64,000 nt of DNA from Callorhinus ursinus (GCF_003265705.1 NW_020312788.1:4419920-4483919); one strand, 5' to 3'. Numbered from the stretch's first letter, positions 10,813 to 22,654 are shown. Made by a program: numbers and translations. The notes: generated by a model from the letters alone, not told the origin.

Positions 10813-12490
10813 ATAAGCAAGAACTAACTTCTGTCATTTTGCTACTTGTTTTCTATATGCCTTATAGATTTTCTGTCCTTCATTTCCTGCATTACTATCT
10901 TTTGGGTTTAGATTTTTATTTTTTTTTTTACACTGTGATGTTTAAATTCCTTTCTCATGTCCTTTTGTATATATTATCTAGCTATTATCTTTGTGGTTAC
11001 CATGGAGATTACATTTAACACCCTAAAGTTTTAACACTCAAATTTAAATTCATGCCAGCTTAACTTCAATAACATAAAAAACTGCTCCTTTCACAGCTCT
11101 TTGCACGCATCTTTTGGTGGTTGTTGTCACAAAATTACATCTTATACAGTCTACATTCTAAAACAGAAGTTAATAATTTTTTAAAGGTCTCTTAAATTAT
11201 GTAGAGAATGAAATGTAGAGCAAAAACTCAAGTTACAATGATAGCTTTTAGACTGTTTTAAGATTATTATCTTAAATCATGTAGAAAACAAGAAATGGAG
11301 TTAAAATTCATTGTTACAATTCTAGCTTTTATAGATGTCCATGTATTTACCTTTATGGAGACACTTCTTCATATGGCTCTGAGTAGTATGGACATAGACA
11401 TACTGTCTAGTGTCCTTTAATCATTTTATCCTGTAGGACTCCCTGGAGCATTTCTTTGTATGCCTTGTGAATTTTATTGAAAACTGGATATTTGAATCTA
11501 ATAATGTGGTAACTCTGGAAATCATATTCTCCCCATTCCCCAGTATTTACTGTCTTGTTATAAGCTGTTTGAGACAATATTAGCCTAAGGTGTAAACTTA
11601 AAGTCTTCCTAAGACTTTTCTGAACCTGTACCTTTCCCTGGGCATGTATGGTCACTTTCTAATTTCCCTTGTATATGCAGTTGCCTTCTAATGCCTTAGT
11701 CTTTAATATATGGTTCCCAACAGGGGAAAAAGAGAAAAATGGAGTAGGAGGAGAAAAAAGGGTGTTAGCCCTTTGTTCTTGTTGTTTTTTTTGGGGGGGG
11801 TGTTAGCCCTTTAAATACCCTAGAGATCACTCCTGCCTGAGCGGAGGGGCTTGCAACAATGGAAGAAGGTCCAACATCAATAGCCATCACACTCTTTGCA
11901 CCTCTGTGATCAGAAGCAGCCCTTAGGGGTCACAGCACAGATCCCCAATATTTGGAGGATGGGTTCTTTTTGTCCATCCTGGTTTCTACAACCTGTGTGT
12001 GTGCAGGTTGCTCCAGGAACATATGCTCAGCTTCCTACCATGACACTGAGGGTGGGAGATAGGTAGCTAAAATTGACGAAAATTAACTGCAATTTAGCAT
12101 GGAGGCCTATTTGAAGAAATAATGATGGAAAACTTCCCAAATTTGATGGAAGACATACCATTAACCATCCAAGAGGCTGAATGTACTATAAGGTATACTC
12201 ATGGAGTACACTGTTTTCTTGACTTTCTCCACACCTACCATAGTTGCCTTAAGCATCTTTAAGACTACTGTTTTAAAGTATTTGTCTAGTAGATCTGCCA
12301 TTGGGTGTTATTCAGAAATAGTTTGTTGATTTGTTTTTCCTTTGAATGGGCCTTACTTTTCTGTTTCCCCTAGAAGTTTTAAGCCTTCGATAGATTCCAA
12401 ACAAATTACATCAAACAGAGTCTTCTAGTTCAATTGTTGTCTGGGTGGAAAGATAGATTCCTGGTGCTTCCTACTCTGCCTTCTTCCCTA
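10813..12490 (-). mobile_element. 5' region of the long antisense L1
   Basis: The first part ('ttctgtccttcatttcctgc', 'ggttaccatggagattacat') is clear old L1M sequence. From about 11,700 to 12,490 the match is weaker and is read as ORF1/5'UTR remnants, ending near 'tctgccttcttccctaatcc'. A short stretch at 12,110-12,186 ('gaagaaataatgatgg', 'catccaagaggctgaa') looks like L1 ORF1 in the plus orientation, so a separate small fragment is probably embedded. The GC-rich portion at 11,820-12,080 is unassigned within this element. Confidence 0.6.
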
Positions 12491-13636
12491 ATCCTCTGAT
12501 GCACCTTATTTTTCCTAAACAAATTGTTTCAAAACACTGTTCCTCTCAAAGCTTTTCGCCTAACATAAAACATTTGGGCAAATATCAATTAATCCCTTCA
12601 ATGTCAATAATGTGAAGCCTCCTCCCAACAGCCTAATTTCACTCTCCCTGTGCAAAGGTTTTCTAAAAATATAAATTAAAAAATTAAAAAAAAAAAAAAA
12701 CTGGAATGCAGCATCAGCAAGGTAGACACAAGACTGACCAAAGGAAATTTCTGGAGTACTAACTTCATAATTCAGCTCAATTATGATCAGTCACACCACT
12801 CAGCCCTACTCTCTACACTGGTGTCATTCTAACTTGCTATGTATTTTTATATTATAAGAAGAGAGTAAGATACCAATGGAAGTGAGATTGGAGAATGAAG
12901 AGAATTTGTTAAATTGAATTATATGTAGTATGAAAATATATATAACAGGTCAATAAAGTTCTGTTTCTAATGGACTCTGCCAGGGCTTTTAGGAGAGAGT
13001 GAGAGAGAAAGCGAGAAAGAGTAGGAGAAAAAGAGTGAGAGAGAAAGAGAGAGAGTGAGAGAGAAAGACAAATTGCACAGATACCAGTATTCATTGCTAA
13101 TGAAGTTTGACCTTAAATTCATTGCTCACTGAACATGCATACTAAAAATTTGAATTTGACACCAAACTGTTAGGTGAATCTGGTGGCGATACTATTAGAA
13201 CACTGACACGATGCATCAGTTCAAGTTAAAATAATCATATTTTTTACACATTTTTATAAAGGCAAAATTTTTATTATTCTCAGATTTATTATTCTATTTT
13301 ATTATTCTCAGATTTTACCTCCTAAAATTATATGACATTTTGTAAGGTTAATAGAGATAATATGACCTTCCATTTGTCTTGGTATATTTTCTTTAATAAT
13401 GAAAAAAATCAACTGAGATTGTCTTTAAAATATCCATATAATTTTTCCTAAAGAACAAATAGAATTTTAAAAGACTGTTCAAAAAGTATTAAAGTTTGCT
13501 AAGTCCATCTATTTCAAGCTGCTAACTAGCTATTGCTTATATATTTATATCTCCGATTCTAGATTCATGCACTTTTCTTTCAGACTTTATATCCTATTTA
13601 AACCAAAAATAAAATTCAACCCTTAAATGCCTAGTC
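12491..13636. other. Unassigned AT-rich stretch with GA tract
   Basis: No gene found. It contains an A-rich run at about 12,678-12,701 and a GAGA-rich low-complexity tract at 12,991-13,069; the minus-strand frame at 12,909-13,094 is only the LSLSLS-type translation of that tract. Confidence 0.6.
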
Positions 13637-13653
13637 AGAAATTTCAAAGGCCC
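13637..13653. repeat. Target-site duplication of the CHCHD2 retrocopy
   Basis: The 17-bp sequence AGAAATTTCAAAGGCCC lies immediately upstream of the retrocopy and is repeated exactly at 14,458-14,474 after its A-run. Confidence 0.95.
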
Positions 13654-14457
13654 GAGACCCTGAGCTGCTCTGCAAGTCACCATGCCGCGTGGAAGTCGGA
13701 GCCGCACCTCCCGCATGGCCCCTCCGGCCAGCCGGGCACCTCAGATGAAAGCGGCACCTAGACAAGCGCCAGCAGCTCAGCCTCCGGCAGCGGCTCCACC
13801 AGCTGCTGTTGGCTCACCTGCTGCTGCGCCCCGGCAGCCAGGGCTCATGGCCCAGATGGCAACCACTGCAGCTGGCGTGGCTGTGGGCTCTGCTGTCGGG
13901 CACACGATAGGTCATGCCATCACTGGGGGCTTCAGTGGAGGAGGCAGTGCTGAGCCTTCAAGGCCTGACATCACTTACCAGGAGCCTCATACCAGGGAAC
14001 CCAGCCAGCATACCAGGAGCAGCAGCAGTTTGGCCCATGCCACTATAAGATGAAACAGTTTCTGGAGTGTGCCCAGAACCAGGGTGACCTGAAGCTTTGT
14101 GAAGGTTTCAGTGAGGTGCTGAAACAGTGCAGATTTGCAAATGGATTAGCCTAATCAAGAAGTTCAAATTGAAGATAAGGAAAATCATCTCTCATAACCA
14201 AGTTAATTTAGCATAAGAATATAATTGATGGTGAATGGTGAATATATAAAGTGTAAAACCACCAGTTAAGCTTCTCCTTCATCATTAAATACAGCTTTCT
14301 TCAGAATTGGAATAAAAAAGGTTGTTCTTACTGTATAGTTCATTGAGATGGTTTGAATTTGGGGTTGGGCAGATATCTGTGTGCCTCCTTAAATCACCTT
14401 TTGTGATGTTCTCATTTGTGAATTAGAATAAAGTGATTTTCTCCCCCCCCCAAAAAA
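13654..14457 (+). pseudogene. CHCHD2: CHCHD2 processed pseudogene (retrocopy)
   Basis: An intronless copy of the mRNA for CHCHD2, a twin-CX9C protein of the mitochondrial intermembrane space that also acts in the nucleus. The frame opens at ATG 13,682 with [20 protein letters not shown] and keeps the Ala/Pro-rich N-terminus and the glycine-rich central segment ([20 protein letters not shown]). A 5-bp insertion (TACCA, about 13,990-13,994) shifts the frame after PDITYQEP, so translation ends at 14,053 (123 codons). The CHCH part remains in the other frame to a TAA at 14,152-14,154, including [12 protein letters not shown] and the second CX9C. Skipping those 5 bases gives 155 codons, against 151 in human. 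A 3'UTR, an AATAAA at 14,427-14,432 and a short A run follow. Perfect 17-bp direct repeats (13,637-13,653 and 14,458-14,474) show L1-mediated insertion. No introns are present and no promoter was identified; it is very likely non-functional. Confidence 0.96.
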
Positions 14458-14741
14458 AGAAATTTCAAAGGCCCATGGAGAAATGCCTTACTTAAAACCA
14501 TTTCATGTTAATATTTTTACTAGATCGTATAAATCTGCAATAAACTTAATGTTCCAGATACCTCTAAAATGCTGTAACTTTTTCTAGCACTGGGTTCCTT
14601 GTTATTCCTCAAGGTACAGCCAAAAAGCTTAGATAAGCATCAGATGTTCCCTCAGAAGTGATAAGCCAACACAGAAGAAACGTTCTAATGCCTATTTCTC
14701 TGCTAGGCACTCTATGGAAGAAAATACAACATGGCATTTTT

Positions 14742-14846
14742 TAAGATTTTATCTTTAAGTAATTTCTACACCCAGTGTAGGGCTAGAACCCACAACCCCA
14801 AGATCAAGAGTTGCATACTCCACCAACTGAGCCAGCAAGGTACCCC
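14742..14846 (-). mobile_element. Old-type CAN-SINE, antisense
   Basis: Reverse complement of an older SINEC variant: 'ttaagattttatctttaagt', 'gggctagaacccacaacccc' (B-box region), 'gagttgcatactccaccaac', 'tgagccagcaaggtacccc'. It is shorter and more diverged than the other copies and lacks the CT-rich body. Confidence 0.85.
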
Positions 14847-14977
14847 ATATGGTTTTGACTCATCCAATTTACTCTTTTACTGAATTATCCATAATGGCCT
14901 CCTAACACCTCTTCTTGCTTCTACATGTGCCTTACCAACTCCACCCACCCATGTCACCACTCCATATTCTGTTCTTT

Positions 14978-15134
14978 TTAAAGATTTTATTTATTGAAGA
15001 GAGCACGTGGTAAGCAAGAGCTGGGGGGGGCGGGGCAGAGGGAGAGGGAAAAGCAGACTCCCTGCCAGGGAGCCCGATGTGGGGCTCTCGATCTCAGGGC
15101 CCTGGGATCAGGACCTGAGCTATCCAGGCACCCC
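14978..15134 (-). mobile_element. CAN-SINE, antisense, head deletion
   Basis: SINEC in antisense with a G-rich body run (GGGGGGGGCGGGG). About 25-30 bases between 'gacctgagct' and 'atccaggcacccc' are missing. Flanking 'tattctgttctttt' and 'aatctgttcttta' look like an imperfect target duplication. Confidence 0.9.
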
Positions 15135-16359
15135 AATCTGTTCTTTATATAGCATAAAAAGCTATACTTTAAAAAATCATATGTAATGGAACAACACCTG
15201 GAGTATTTGTGCATTCCTCCCTTCTGAAAATTCCTAGGCTAGTCTTCAGTGAACAAAAAATGCAGATGACTAAATTGAATTTATGTATTATCTAGAGTTA
15301 ATAAGGGTCCACCGATAAAACTGGAAAAAAAAAATTCTGGTCCTCTCCTACCTGCAAGAGGAGATGGTTAAAAGCCTCTGGATGGAAAAGGTTTTTCTAG
15401 AAGGAAAGAGTCTTTCTGGAACATTAGAAATTTTTTTGCTTTTTCCCCTAGGGAAGGGTCACATTGTTAGCACCATAGTTTTCCTTGCTGCGTTACCCTT
15501 TTCACTGAGAGATCCGGTTTGTACGTGAATCTTCCCTCGAAGATATTCTCCCCACCACTAGATATCTGTTCTTGAATTGGGGTTAGGGAATGGTTCTCAA
15601 CATAGGGACTAGGGCTAGTTTGCCATTGTAAATCATTGAGCACAGGTTAAGCTGCTAAACAATAGGAGACAAGCATAGAAGGAAGACAAAATATTAAAAT
15701 TAACTCAATTTCTTGTAAAGCAGCTGTTTATAGCAATTCCTAGGTTTTCAGTAAAATAGAGTAGGCCATGGAGGACAGTAAGTTTGCAAGTCCCTCCTCT
15801 CCACTATCCCTTTCCCCTCCCCCTGTCCACCAAGAAACCCCTCAGTGGAGCCGATAGGTCATATCAGCTGAAAATTAAAAATAGACCTATTGCTGGAGAA
15901 TGAATAATTGGAGAAAGAGTGTGATCTTCCCAACAGCAGGGAACTGTGGAGGGGCTTCATAGGGGATGCAGAATAGAATCAGGAGACAGGGCTGGCTGTG
16001 AACTGCCATCAACTAGAAAACTTTCCAATTTCCTCCTACCTTCCTATGCTCCATGTGAATAATTCTTACTCTTTAGGTGGTAGGGGAAATATAAACTCCT
16101 TGGAGTTTTCTGATGAGGAAGAGATGGAGAAAAATTATTAAATTGTGTATAGTAACTAAGATTGCAATTACACTTTCATTTGTCTCAACAGTTTATCTGG
16201 ACAAACTAAATTTTAAACTGGCAGTAAATGGGAAAAATCACTGTACCAACAGGATTCACTTGCATGAGTCATACACTCCAGGCAGATGAGGGTTCTGAAC
16301 CAGGAGACGTTAAGTATAGCCATTAAAATATCCCAATTATCTTCAGTGCTCAAAAATTA
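15135..16359. other. No recognisable gene or repeat
   Basis: Mixed-composition, apparently unique sequence. I see no open frame of note, no splice-bounded exon and no repeat I can name. Confidence 0.5.
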
Positions 16360-16885
16360 TAGCTTGTTACTCTCCTGCTTAAAACTCTCCAATGGCTTTC
16401 CTTTGCATTTGCAATGAACTCCAAATGTTACCATGGCACACAAAGCTCCAAGTGTCTTCCTCAGCAGTCTGATTTTCTGGATATTCCAATGAACTAAGCT
16501 TATTTCCATCCCAGGCCTTCAGTACTTTTTACTCCCTCCACCTGGAATACTCTCCCCAGATTTCACATGACTGAGACCTCCTCTCAGATGTTTCAGCTCA
16601 AGACCTAGCTCTTTGGGAAAGACCTTCCTAACTACCCTATTTAGTGTTCCTACCACTCTAAATCATTCTTGATAAACTCATTCTGTCTTCCGCCTTATCT
16701 TTTTCCTATGCTATACCATGCTCAAAAATCTCTTACTTTTTTTGGTTAACTGTTGATTGTCTGTTTTGAATCTAAGTTCATAAGATAAAGGAATAGGTCT
16801 AACTTATTTACCACTATTCCTAGCACCCAAAACAGGATCTAAAAGATTAAAAATGCTCAATAAATATTTATGGAATGATTCAAGG
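16360..16885 (+). mobile_element. L2 (LINE2) 3' region
   Basis: Old L2 landmarks in order: 'aaaactctccaatggctttc', 'cacctggaatactctcccca', 'tttgggaaagaccttcctaa', 'cctagcacccaaaacagg', and the terminal 'ctcaataaatatttatgg'. Ancient mammalian repeat, no coding capacity. Confidence 0.88.
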
Positions 16886-17700
16886 CTAGTAATCATTTTT
16901 ATCAAAATGGTATTTTGTGTGTTGCCTTTAACGCAGGAAGTCTTAAAGAGGCTCCCCTTCAGAAATCTGATATAGAAACCTTCCATGAAGTACATGAAAA
17001 GGTAACAACTCACACAGAGCAGCTGCAGGGGAGGGAGGAGAAATCATGGAATAGAAAGAGTCCAATATATGAGAAGGAGAAACCTAGTTTAACCTTATGG
17101 TCGCAGTGTGAGTTCACGGCTCTAGGTCAATAAATAGAATGATTGATGATTGAATAGTCTCAATGTCTTATACTCCATATCAATGCCCCTTTGTCCTCTA
17201 ACATTGTAGTCCTCTCTTAGTGTGACTGAGATCAACCATGTGATTTCTTATAAGCAAAGGGATGTTATTAATCATCATTCAAGCAAAGGCTTGATAAGAA
17301 TGTATATGTATTTTTATATATAACTGGGGTGGTCTACTCTTGTACATCTGCCTCTCCATGAGAACATACTGAAATCTGCTGGGGAAATTTGTGACACATA
17401 TGAAAAATAACTGAGGCCATTGTAAACTAGTAAACATCTGGCCAACCTTCCAACATATGAGACAACCCATACCAAATCAGCAACCCACAGCTGATTACAG
17501 AAATACAAAAGAGCCAAGACCAGAAGAGATGCACAGCTGATTTGAAGACTCAACAGTTTTGAGTTTGTTAAGCAGTGATTATGGTAGCAAGACTGCAACA
17601 GCAGATAACTGGATGAAAAAGTAAGATCATTCATGCTGATAACTCTCAAATCCACAGCTCTAAATCCATCTCTCTAGTCCACTTATTTCTCTTGGAACAT
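16886..17700. other. No recognisable gene or repeat
   Basis: Apparently unique sequence. Overlapping short frames on both strands (for example 17,279-17,655 minus) lack domains or conserved features and are treated as chance. Confidence 0.5.
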
Positions 17701-17716
17701 AAGACTCAAATTTATC

Positions 17717-17908
17717 GGGGCGCCTGGGTGGCTCAGTTGGTTAAGTGACTGCCTTCGGCTCAGGTCATGATCCTGGAGTCCCGGGATCTAGTCCCACATC
17801 GGGCTCCCTGCTCGGCAGGGAGTCTGCTTCTCCCTCTGACCCTCTTCCCTCTCGTGCTATCTCTCATTCTCTCTCTCTCAAATAAATAAATAAAATCTTT
17901 AAAAAAAA
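17717..17908 (+). mobile_element. CAN-SINE with perfect 16-bp target duplication
   Basis: Full-length SINEC with an intact A-box-like head, a B box (GGGATCTAGTCCC, one change), CT-rich body and A-rich tail. AAGACTCAAATTTATC occurs at 17,701-17,716 and again at 17,909-17,924 without mismatch. Likely one of the younger insertions here. Confidence 0.97.
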
Positions 17909-17934
17909 AAGACTCAAATTTATCACTATTTTTA

Positions 17935-18240
17935 TAGTGATAATAACAGCAAAATCTATTGAGTATATTATATGCCATGCCCTGATATGCATTTACTATG
18001 AAATATTTCATTTAGTGTTTATAAAAATTATTTACATATGGGGAAATTGAGGCTTACATAGGTTGAGTATTTCTCCAAGTATCCCCNNNNNNNNNNGGGG
18101 AAATTGAGGCTTACATAGGTTGAGTATTTCTCCAAGTATCCCCTAGCTAGTAAATAGATCTAGGACTCAGACATGGGAAATTCAACTCTATGGTCTGTTC
18201 TTACTCCATAGGTTTTTCTCCCCCCTTACAGGCATAGCCA
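17935..18240 (+). mobile_element. MIR, interrupted by assembly gap
   Basis: Old tRNA-derived MIR: 'attgagtatattatatgcca', 'ggggaaattgaggcttacat', 'ccctagctagtaaatagatc' and 'actcagacatggg' follow the MIR consensus order. The element contains the N run at 18,087-18,096 and two copies of one 47-bp stretch that the MIR consensus holds once. Confidence 0.82.
18087..18096. other. Assembly gap (10 N) with identical 47-bp flanks
   Basis: Ten N bases. Bases 18,040-18,086 (ending at the gap) and 18,097-18,143 (starting at the gap) are identical over 47 nt. The duplicate lies within a MIR that should have the segment once, so the gap is probably a scaffolding artefact where two overlapping contig ends were not merged. 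Confidence 0.95.
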
Positions 18241-18539
18241 TTGGTCAGAGTATCCTGAGGATAGTTCAGAGTCAACATGTACAATGTGGTTGAGCTCTAT
18301 CTTCTCTGCAGTCTTCAACAAACCTATTTTTCCTATTACAATTTTCATTTTGCCAGCAAAAAGTCAAAGTAAAAATAAGGCCATATCCTAGAAAATTTTC
18401 TTACCCTGCTTGCCTCCACATCAGTTAATAAGAAGGTCCTGACACCTAAGCATCTCAGCTATGATGTCTCCTTTTTTAACATGCCCACTCTTACTGCCCT
18501 AGAACAGAATCTCACCATTCATTAAAGTATTCTGACTAA

Positions 18540-19195
18540 TAGTTCTGTCTCCAATCTGGCCACCTCACCATTCTCCACCACTCTTATGCTAAAATAAGCT
18601 TTCTACAATCCAACTCCCAACCTTTTGCTCAAGATTCTTCAGTGGTTGTCATGGCCTTTTAAGTGATAATTAAAGTCCTTGGTATAATCTACCATCCCCT
18701 TCATTACCTGGTCTATACCATGCTTTTCATCATGTATCTATCCATGTTCCCCTAAAGCATCTCACATTCAGCTATCCTAAACTACTTTAGTCCCCTGGAT
18801 AGACTATGCTTTTTTTATGATTCTGTTTTTTAAATTTACTGATTCCTGCCTGTATTTGGAACTTCTTTCCTCTACCCTGATGATCTTGTACTTTATTCTT
18901 CAAGACTACTCATGCTTCAGTTGCTCTTGGAAGCCTTCCTAGAAATGTATCTACCACCACTCCAGTTTCACCATCCCATCTCTGCAGGTGATTAGAAAAG
19001 CCAAGATTGTTCATTTTCTCTATTATGGTTCTTATTACACTGGATTGTCCTCTTTGGTTGTCCTGTCTCTCAGCACCCGATGGAGAGCTCCTGAGGGCAA
19101 ACACATGCCTTGTTAACTGTAGTGTCCTCAGCATTTCATATATGGAAGATATTCAACAAATACCATCTGGATGAAAAAATGAATAAATGCATGAA
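18540..19195 (+). mobile_element. L2 (LINE2) 3' region
   Basis: L2-like order of landmarks: 'gcctgtatttggaacttctt', 'ttgctcttggaagccttcct', 'gagagctcctgagggcaaac' and terminal 'gatattcaacaaatacc'. Upstream, 18,241-18,539 is unassigned. Confidence 0.85.
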
Positions 19196-19462
19196 GCATT
19201 TTATTTCCCTACTTAGCCTAAGAACAAAATTCATTTGGTTGATGAAATTTTAGGAAGGACATCTTAAGAGGAAGAAGTATTTAAATGAGAATGGTAACTA
19301 AATGCAAAGGAATATTCTAAAGAAATCTTACCTTGTCCCTCTCTAAAATTGTACCTCCCTGAACACAAAATACCTGTGAACAATTCTGATATATAATTAA
19401 ACATATTAAAATTAAACACAGCTTTGTCTGACACATAATATGTAATTACTGTGTTTCTCTAT

Positions 19463-19755
19463 TTTTTAATGGATTTTTTTTATGTCATGTTAATCACCAT
19501 ACATTACATCATTAGTTTTTGATGTAGTGTTCCATGATTCATTGTTTGCGTATAACACCCAGTGCTACATTCAATACGTGCCCTCTTTAATATCCATCAC
19601 CAGGCTAACCCATCCCCCCACCCCCCTCCCCTCTAGAACCCTGTTTGTTTCTCAGAGTCCATAGTCTCTCATGGTTCATCTCCCCCTCCTATTCCCCCCC
19701 CCTTCATTTTTCCCTTCCTGCTATCTTTTTTTTTAACATATAATGTATTATTTTA
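19463..19755 (-). mobile_element. Young L1 3' end, antisense, 5' truncated
   Basis: Antisense carnivore L1 3'UTR: 'gtcatgttaatcaccataca', 'tttttgatgtagtgttccat', 'cgtataacacccagtgct', 'accaggctaacccatccccc', 'cagagtccatagtctctcat', to 'aacatataatgtattatt'. About 290 bp; no clean target duplication seen. Confidence 0.92.
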
Positions 19756-21535
19756 TCCATAAAGTAGTCCTTGCAACAGTATAGTACAATAAGTTCTTCC
19801 CATTATATGGAGGCACATATAAATTTTGATGTTTTGTTTATTAAATAATTTCATTAAAAATGCATGGAATATTTATCTGTTGACAAGGTCACATATTATA
19901 AGGGAAGAAAAGTAGGTAAAGCCACATTTGCAAAGTCTACACAGAAAACAAGAGGATTATAGTCAACTCTTCCTTTAATTTGGCATAATATCCTATAACA
20001 CAAAACTAAAGTGCTCAAATCAGGCATTCATTGTGAACCTTCACCAGTAGCTCTGCCTACCATGGAAGACACAATCCGACCATTTCTTTATGAGGAAAAC
20101 TAATAATCATTTCAATGTATTAAGTCTAAATAGTCACTTCACTATTAAACTCAACAAAATAGTTTATTGAATTCAAAGTAATATGGAAGGAATTATTTTA
20201 AGATATTTTCTGGAAAATAAAGATCTTAAAGAACATATATTATATATAAATGTATCCTTAAACAAAGAGATAATGACTTTTTTTTTGCTTAATTTATAAA
20301 TATCACTTACTGCATTTTTTTAAGCCCTAGAAATTAGGTCAAATGCAGTCTGCAGTAAGACAGATAGTAGTGACCAAAAAGTTATCAACAAAACAGTTGA
20401 ATTCTAATGTGAAAGCAGTGCTTTATTTTTCACAGGTAACATATTTCTTTTAGCAGTAGCTTTCAAGCCTTAAGAATAAGTTAATTTTATGCCCTAAGGT
20501 AGGGCCAACAGGAGAGATATTTTGAAGAAAGGATATACCACTGTGTACCCTTCATATTACACTTTGTAGGCTTGCTCTAATTAAAGAGAACTCTGTTCAT
20601 AAATATCACTGAAGTTCACATGCTATTTATCTTGAGTTCATTAAGTATCCAATATTGACTAAAAATATCCAAACAAGGACATCAAAAAATGTCAGTCTTG
20701 TAAAAAAAAAAAAAAAAAAAGGTTTATAATGTGACCTTGTATTTCAGTATACATACTCACTTTGTAGACCTATAATTTGGGATAATACCATAAATTAAAG
20801 ATACAAAAGAATGAGGCTAATTGCCAGATCGACATCACTGGGGATATCAGCATATACTTCAGTTGCTATACTTAGTAACTACACTACTGTAAGCCCTACC
20901 TTGTATACTAGAACATTCTAGAATTCCAATGGGTCCCTTCTATTGGAGAAGTGGGATCCTTCTATAAATTCACTGTCATGATCTACATGTACTATATTTG
21001 ATTAAGTATGATAATTCTTCATTTGATAAAATAAATTAGGTTTGAATGTTGTCACTTATGGGGGAAAAAGAGCTCTGTCTACACTTTAGGATGGTTGGGT
21101 GCTCTGGACAGAATCTTCATTTATTAGATTGGATCATTATTTTGGAAAATTAAAATCTACAGATTTATTAAACGTGTTCAATGTTTTGATACAACTCATA
21201 TGTCACATACCAGTATGGAATTAATTGTTAGAGCCATGAGTAATCCATGAACCAATGCAACATACTGAATATTAAATCAGTAAGGTATGTATTTTGTCAC
21301 ATTAGGGAAAGCTTTCATTTGTTAGGGAAACTTATTTAAAATAAATATATTTATTTATTTTAAATAAGGTCCTCCTCCTAGCTTGTTTATTTTATCTAGG
21401 ATGTATTCTTTGAAGCTAGACCAACACCAGTCTGTGGATCAGCACTGTTGATATAAAATATGCTTATCAAGGCTGGAGAGACAGAACCCAAGATATGAAG
21501 GACCCAGTAGACTTGTAATGATTAATTTAATATAT
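19756..21535. other. Long stretch without recognisable gene or repeat
   Basis: AT-rich apparently unique sequence with a 19-base A run near 20,702 and a perfect AT-rich inverted repeat at 21,331-21,368. No convincing exon or RNA gene is visible. Confidence 0.5.
21331..21368. repeat. Perfect AT-rich inverted repeat
   Basis: The 17-base arms CTTATTTAAAATAAATA (21,331-21,347) and its exact reverse complement (21,352-21,368) are separated by TATT. Confidence 0.9.
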
Positions 21536-21539
21536 ATGT

Positions 21540-21605
21540 GAAGTGCTTAGCACAGTGTCTTATACACAGTAAGTGCTAGTAAATGTTAATTATTGTTGCT
21601 GTTGT
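21540..21605 (-). mobile_element. MIR fragment
   Basis: Reads 'gaagtgcttagcacagtgtc' then 'acacagtaagtgctagtaaa', the reverse complement of the MIR 5' part. Confidence 0.75.
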
Positions 21606-21934
21606 TTTCATTTAGGATTAAAATTTACATTTTAACTAAATCACCATGAAGTGAAATGGAATATGTTGAATTTTATCAAATTTCCCATATAGAATATCAT
21701 TTTTTCTGTGTGTGTGGGCAGGCAAATTTTAGTCTGTTTTGGTACACATAGCAGACCAAACTAGCTGGCACCCCTATATCTAACCAGATGCCTTTCATTT
21801 ACATAGATTTTCCCATAAAATGTGTGCACAGGGCAAATTCTACTAATTGGATTATGTTCCTATCAGGAAGCACAGGATAGTGAAAGAAATTTTTAGAATT
21901 TTTCAGAGTATTTCATACCTGACTTCAAAAATCC

Positions 21935-22095
21935 CAGATCTGCCATTTGATAACTGTAAGCCCTTAACCTTTCTGAAACTGTTTCCTCATTTATATACAT
22001 ACCTTATATAATTGTTAGGTGAATTTAATTAGATTATGCATATAAATCATGTGTCTAAAATATACAGTAGGCATATAAATGTCTGTTCTATCTTT
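21935..22095 (-). mobile_element. MIR
   Basis: Antisense MIR landmarks in order: 'agatctgccatttgataact', 'tgtttcctcatttat', 'attgttaggtgaatttaatt', 'tacagtaggcatataaat'. Confidence 0.78.
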
Positions 22096-22457
22096 GCTCC
22101 CTTTCCCAAACTCCAATATAAGCCAGTAAATTAGAATTTGTTCAGTTTTCAGTGAAATTTTCATATATATTCATACCAAAACTTCAAATCATTTAGTTTC
22201 TATTTTAAAACAACACTATTCTGTACTCTCAACACACATCTTCAAAATTGAGTGTTATCTTACAGTTTCATGTTTATGTCACTGACAGTTGTGTCTGTGT
22301 GAGTCTGGCAGAGTCAGATGCACTTGGAACACTGAAAACCTGAAATGTAAATCAAGAAGGGAAGCCTATTTTATATTAAGATATGAAAAACTCTGAGATT
22401 TAAAGCATGGCAGATATACCAGTGGCTAAGAATGAAGGATTTAAAAATCAAATTTTC

Positions 22458-22640
22458 GGGGTGCCTGGATGGCTCAGTTAATCCTCTGCCTTGGGCTCAG
22501 GTCATGACCTTGGGGTCCTGGGAGGAGCTCCACCTCTGGCTCCCTGCTGAGCAGGGAGTCTGCTTCTCCCTCTCCCTCTCCCCCCACCCCGCTCGTGCTC
22601 TGTCCCTCACTCACTCTTGCTCTCATTAAATAAAATCTTA
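22458..22640 (+). mobile_element. CAN-SINE
   Basis: SINEC with the head GGGGTGCCTGGATGGCTCAG, slightly deleted after the A-box region ('ttaatcctctgcc'), a B-box region that has lost its match ('gggaggagctcc'), a CT/C-rich body and an AAATAAAATCTTA tail. Flanking 'aaaatcaaattttc' and 'aataatcagactttc' may be a decayed target duplication. Confidence 0.93.
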
Positions 22641-22654
22641 ATAAATAATCAGAC

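Noticed and set aside
12909..13094. LSLSLFLSHS-rich frame as a possible signal peptide or membrane protein
   Set aside because: Direct translation of the GAGA low-complexity tract.
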